Positions 54,276-56,767 of a DNA stretch of 56,767 bases are shown here, in pieces. Numbering within the stretch: position 1 is the stretch's first letter; every line of letters starts with the position of its first letter. This stretch comes from Planktothrix sp. FACHB-1365 (GTDB lineage Bacteria; Cyanobacteriota; Cyanobacteriia; Cyanobacteriales; Microcoleaceae). Below the pieces are notes generated by a model. That model searched no databases. It saw only the letters and a list, made by a program, of their open reading frames with translations, and was not told the DNA's origin. The stretch lies in the NCBI RefSeq assembly GCF_014697575.1, contig NZ_JACJSC010000034.1:1-56767 (forward strand), in the 5' to 3' direction. The position numbers and the translations under genes were made by a program.

Positions 54276-54701
54276 ATGAGTGAATGGATGCCCTTACCTT
54301 TTCCAAAATGTCCAAGATGCCAAAAATCTTGGGTAAAAAGTTATCATTGTTGTTTAGTTCCTGGCGAAGTTTTAGTTGAACCATATCAAAGACAAGCAAA
54401 ATGTTGTAGTTGTAGTGAACAATGGTATGTACTGAACACCAGTTTTAATTGCTCTTGTGGCTATACTTTCAGCGCATCAGAAGTAGAAAATGCTCTTTCA
54501 ACAACACAATTATTAAAACAACGTTTGATTCAAAAGCTGAACGAAATGGATAGTTTTGAAAGGAGTATTACAACTAAATCTCAAAGCTCTTTTAAACAAT
54601 GGATTGGTAGTATTAGTTATGAAATAGGAAGGTTATTAGGAACAACAGTAAGTCAAGCTAAACAATTAATTGATAACTTTTTTGAAAAGTGGTCATTTTA
54701 A
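54276..54701 (+). CDS. Zinc-ribbon protein sharing the operon's helical motif
   Basis: A 141-residue protein. Residues 12-61 have Cys pairs (CPRC at 12-15, HCC at 24-26, CCSC at 43-46 and CSC at 59-61), suggesting a zinc ribbon or two zinc sites. Residues 78-140 align with the preceding protein: LLKQRLIQKLNEM, then M91-x3-E95-x10-F106-x2-W109-I110, KS before SF and IGRLLGTTVSQ. The tail is less hydrophobic than its neighbour's. It could bind nucleic acid or protein through the ribbon while the shared domain joins the complex. Confidence 0.75.
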   Translation: MSEWMPLPFPKCPRCQKSWVKSYHCCLVPGEVLVEPYQRQAKCCSCSEQWYVLNTSFNCSCGYTFSASEVENALSTTQLLKQRLIQKLNEMDSFERSITTKSQSSFKQWIGSISYEIGRLLGTTVSQAKQLIDNFFEKWSF

Positions 54702-54789
54702 TTAGTTAATCTTAGCTTATTATAGATATCTTACCTGATGATGTCCAAAAATCGGCTTTTGTTTGTGTAAGGAATGTAAACGTTGAGGT

Positions 54790-55017
54790 TTACCAACGCT
54801 CATTCGCTTCCTCTCTTGTCAAGGAATGAAAGTTAGGAATCACAATAGGATTTGCTGTTAGTTTAGCAATAATTCCCGTTGTAGGAAAGCCTTTCGTTTT
54901 TTTCATAGATTCCGATTCTATAATCAGTTTTACGGTTTGACCTTCTGTTAATTGGAAATCAGCTAAGGGTCGAAAAACCCCGTTTTCAAAAATTGCATCA
55001 AAACTTTGTTGTTGCAT
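54790..55017 (-). CDS. DUF104/AF2212-like antitoxin, no toxin partner
   Basis: A 75-residue protein starting MQQQSFDAIFENGVFRPLAD with the central EGQTVKLIIES, the pattern of DUF104 antitoxins that usually pair with a PIN-domain VapC toxin. It ends FHSLTREEANERW. Nothing toxin-like follows on the minus strand before the opposite-strand zinc-ribbon gene, so it appears to be an orphan. Confidence 0.75.
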   Translation of the reverse strand: MQQQSFDAIFENGVFRPLADFQLTEGQTVKLIIESESMKKTKGFPTTGIIAKLTANPIVIPNFHSLTREEANERW

Positions 55018-55082
55018 AATGAATTAGGTGATTATTTAACTCTTTTCTATTTTAACCTATTTTATTGTAGGAGTGTTGAGGG

Positions 55083-55128
55083 TGCGATCGCTTTTTGGGG
55101 TCTAAGGGAGTTAGGAGTGCGATCGCTT
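55083..55128 (+). repeat. HIP1-bounded repeat, copy 1
   Basis: Two GCGATCGC octamers flank a 28-base GGGGTCTAAGGGAGTTAGGA-type core. Two further copies lie at 55865-55911 and 56577-56621. All three are between toxin-antitoxin genes. Confidence 0.85.
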
Positions 55129-55141
55129 TAACTACACTAAT

Positions 55142-55537
55142 TTACAAGTCAGGATGTTTTACTGTTGAAATAGATAAACTTTGAGACTTTTTAATAAATT
55201 TTTCATCAAAAGTATAAAATTCTAAACAATGATTACTTGAAGCTTAATGAAAAGCATCGGCAAAATCTACACCATTTTCATGCCATTCGATAATTTGTAA
55301 AATCAACTTTTCATTTGTTAAATAAACATTCGGTAAACCCAAAACCTTTCTAAAAGCTTGGCAAATTTCTAAAGGTTTAAACTTGTAAGCAAACCGCAAC
55401 ACCCATTCAGTTTCTAAGATTACAGTATCAGGAATAAAAATATTTTTATTTTTGAACAATTCTAAACTTTGTTGATACTGTACTTCATCATCTCTAGTAA
55501 TAAATCTAACAATAATATTAGTATCAATAGCAATCAT
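55142..55537 (-). pseudogene. vapC: VapC-type PIN toxin with an in-frame premature stop
   Basis: The frame starts MIAIDTNIIVRFITRDD (first catalytic Asp), followed by PDTVILETEWVLRFAY (Glu) and GVDFADAFH (Asp). A TAA at 55244-55246 comes directly after FADAFH. Read on in frame, 33 further residues follow (ASSNHCLEFYTFDEKFIKKS to HPDL, with the expected C-terminal FYTFD), then a natural stop at 55142. One base change (a Leu codon such as TTA to TAA) explains this. The early-stop product lacks the last strand and helix and the final acidic residue in TFD, so it is probably inactive. Confidence 0.85.
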
Positions 55538-55791
55538 TGATTCCATAATTCTTCTATTCCCTGAGCAATTGCTTGATCCATTTCTTCAATTGTTTTGGCT
55601 TTTCCTTGATACTTCAAACACCCAGCAACTTCATCTAATGTTGTTTCTGGGAAAGTTTTTTTAGGTTTTAATAAAATTCCATCACCCAGATTAATTATGA
55701 TTAATTCTTGACCTACTTCCCAATGATACTGATCTCTTAAGATTTGAGGAATAGTAACTTGACCTTGACTTGACAATTTGGTAATTTCCAT
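55534..55791 (-). CDS. vapB: AbrB/SpoVT-type VapB antitoxin
   Basis: An 85-residue protein with the swapped-hairpin DNA-binding segment MEITKLSSQGQVTIPQILRD, then GQELIIINLGDGILLKPKK. The acidic C-terminal helix binds the toxin. It overlaps the following vapC frame by 4 bases. The antitoxin is intact though its toxin is truncated. Confidence 0.88.
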   Translation of the reverse strand: MEITKLSSQGQVTIPQILRDQYHWEVGQELIIINLGDGILLKPKKTFPETTLDEVAGCLKYQGKAKTIEEMDQAIAQGIEELWNQ

Positions 55792-55864
55792 TGAACTAAT
55801 AGTTATATATTTTTTCCTATTGTAATTTTAACATAGATTGCTGTTTGTAGGTAACTAATGATGA

Positions 55865-55911
55865 TGCGATCGCTTCTTGGGGTGTAAGAGAGTTAGAAGT
55901 GCGATCGCTTT
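55865..55911 (+). repeat. HIP1-bounded repeat, copy 2
   Basis: GCGATCGC, TTCTTGGGGTGTAAGAGAGT, then TAGAAGT and GCGATCGC. It differs from copy 3 by one base in the core. Confidence 0.85.
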
Positions 55912-55966
55912 TGCTATTTTGTGCTAACATTAAATTTAATGCAAATTTAGTGCAAAGTCCCCAACC

Positions 55967-56257
55967 ATGATTAATCTAAATCGAGATATTCAATCCCTCT
56001 CAACCTTTAAACGGAATACAAATGAAATGATTACCCAGATGAAAGAAACAGGTAATCCTATTGTTTTAACTATTAATGGGAAAGCCGAATTAGTAGTACA
56101 AGATGCTGTATCTTATCAAAAATTACTAGATTTTATAGAGAAATTAGAAACTATTATTGGGATTCAAAAAGGATTAGAAGATATAGCAACAGGTGACACA
56201 CAACCCCTAAATCAATTCATCGAAGAAATGCAGCATAAACATGGAATTTCAAGTTAA
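55967..56257 (+). CDS. Phd/YefM-type antitoxin
   Basis: A 96-residue protein with the Phd/YefM DNA-binding core: INLNRDIQSLSTFKRNTNEM, GNPIVLTINGKAELVVQD and AVSYQKLLDFIEKLE. The acidic C-terminal half would cover the toxin. It overlaps the toxin gene by 17 bases, so the pair is translated together. Confidence 0.88.
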   Translation: MINLNRDIQSLSTFKRNTNEMITQMKETGNPIVLTINGKAELVVQDAVSYQKLLDFIEKLETIIGIQKGLEDIATGDTQPLNQFIEEMQHKHGISS

Positions 56258-56567
56258 ATTAACCCAGAATGCTAAACTAGAAATAGAATCTGCTTATCTT
56301 TGGTTAAAAAATCTTAACCCTAATTATGCTGATCAATGGTTTAGAGATTTAATGAATACTATTGCTACTTTGCAAGATAAGCCAAAACGTTTTGCTTTAG
56401 CTAGAGAAAACGATGATTTTCCTGAAGAAATTAGACAAATCATTTATGGGAAATCAAGGAATAAATACAGAATTATTTTCACCCTTCGAGAGGATATCGT
56501 TTATATTCTTTATCTTCGTCATAGCGCACAATCTTCAATTACTTTTAATCCCCTTGATCTGGAGTAA
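56241..56567 (+). CDS. RelE/ParE family toxin
   Basis: A 108-residue compact protein: FQVKLTQNAKLEIESAYLWL at the start, IRQIIYGKSRNKYRIIF (basic active-site strand) and DIVYILYLRHSAQS at the end. The pattern [IV]RxxxxGxxxxxYRIxF with xxVxILxxRH is typical of ParE-like toxins, which inhibit gyrase or cleave mRNA; which applies here cannot be told. It looks intact. Confidence 0.88.
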   Translation: MEFQVKLTQNAKLEIESAYLWLKNLNPNYADQWFRDLMNTIATLQDKPKRFALARENDDFPEEIRQIIYGKSRNKYRIIFTLREDIVYILYLRHSAQSSITFNPLDLE

Positions 56568-56576
56568 AATTATTAA

Positions 56577-56621
56577 TGCGATCGCTTCTTGGGGTGTAAG
56601 GGAGTTAGAAGTGCGATCGCT
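56577..56621 (+). repeat. HIP1-bounded repeat, copy 3
   Basis: Same design as the copies at 55083 and 55865, right after the ParE-type toxin gene stop. Confidence 0.85.
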
Positions 56622-56710
56622 CATTTTGCCTATTGCCTATTAGACATCTCCAAAATAGAAACAAGGAGGGGTAACAAGATGATAAAATTAAATTTTACCC
56701 CTGATTAGAG

Positions 56711-56767
56711 ATGAGTAAATTAAGAGAGTATCTGGACAAGAACCCCCAGCAAGCAAAAAGGCTATTA
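56711..56767 (+). CDS. Transposase-like protein, N-terminal fragment at window edge
   Basis: Nineteen codons read MSKLREYLDKNPQQAKRLL and run off the window. This start matches my memory of cyanobacterial IS5-like transposases with an N-terminal helix-turn-helix. The element's left end may be near 56642 (AGACATCTCC), but no second end is available to confirm. Confidence 0.5.
   Translation, partial: MSKLREYLDKNPQQAKRLL

Overview
The window is chromosomal DNA from a filamentous, Oscillatoria/Planktothrix-like cyanobacterium. This is an inference from gene content (a Psb27 photosystem II assembly lipoprotein, CrtR-type carotene hydroxylase, COP23-domain protein, CHASE2-cyclase/DUF928/TPR-CHAT cluster, ComEC, ChlH/CobN-type chelatase), AT-rich composition, many HIP1 octamers (GCGATCGC) and short heptamer repeat arrays of the TTCCCTG and GTTATCA type. 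No species marker was identified.

Left end (1-5.5 kb): a decaying restriction-modification locus. The 5' end of an ISAs1-type transposase runs off the window. Its terminal repeat abuts the C-terminal end of an intein, which sits in the cofactor-binding motif of a DNA methyltransferase. Then come a Fic protein without its N-terminal part, a type III-like Res protein that has lost its second helicase domain in frame, a Uma2-type nuclease, and a duplicated 193-bp scrap of res. Direct repeats at 4.25-4.42 kb resemble transposase-binding sites of Tn7-like elements.

Middle-left (5.5-21.4 kb): argG, a family 2 glycosyltransferase, the CHASE2-cyclase/DUF928/TPR-CHAT cluster, a TumE-like toxin-antitoxin pair, lepB, crtR, a COP23 protein, pyruvate kinase, comEC and tRNA-Ser(CGA).

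21.4-33.2 kb: a long minus-strand exopolysaccharide cluster with a hexapeptide acetyltransferase, three glycosyltransferases, two sulfotransferases, a secreted clan GH-A-like protein, a Wzy-like polymerase, a 2OG-Fe(II) oxygenase and a Wzx flippase. The two sulfotransferases suggest a sulfated polymer.

33.2-45.2 kb: housekeeping and cofactor genes: a DUF7219 protein, ArsR regulator, CobN/ChlH-type chelatase, rnhB, a ChW-repeat-like protein, cobS, tgt, psb27 and a PfkB sugar kinase.

45.2-56.8 kb: an accessory island rich in conflict genes. It holds an AbiEi/AbiEii-type pair ending in a 33-bp perfect palindrome, a duplicated beta-helix/SLH surface protein, and a ribbon-helix-helix coiled-coil protein. 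An NB-ARC STAND NTPase is divergent from a three-gene operon (GTPase, a 92-residue membrane-prone protein and a zinc-ribbon protein). An orphan DUF104 antitoxin, a vapBC pair whose toxin has a premature stop, a Phd/ParE pair, three copies of a HIP1-bounded repeat and the start of another transposase complete the island.

The best candidate for an undescribed system is the GTPase operon. All three of its products carry the same short motif at identical spacing (M-x3-E-x10-F-x2-[WY]-[LIV]), which suggests a shared interaction module linking a GTPase, a membrane-seeking protein and a zinc-ribbon protein, perhaps controlled by the divergent STAND NTPase.
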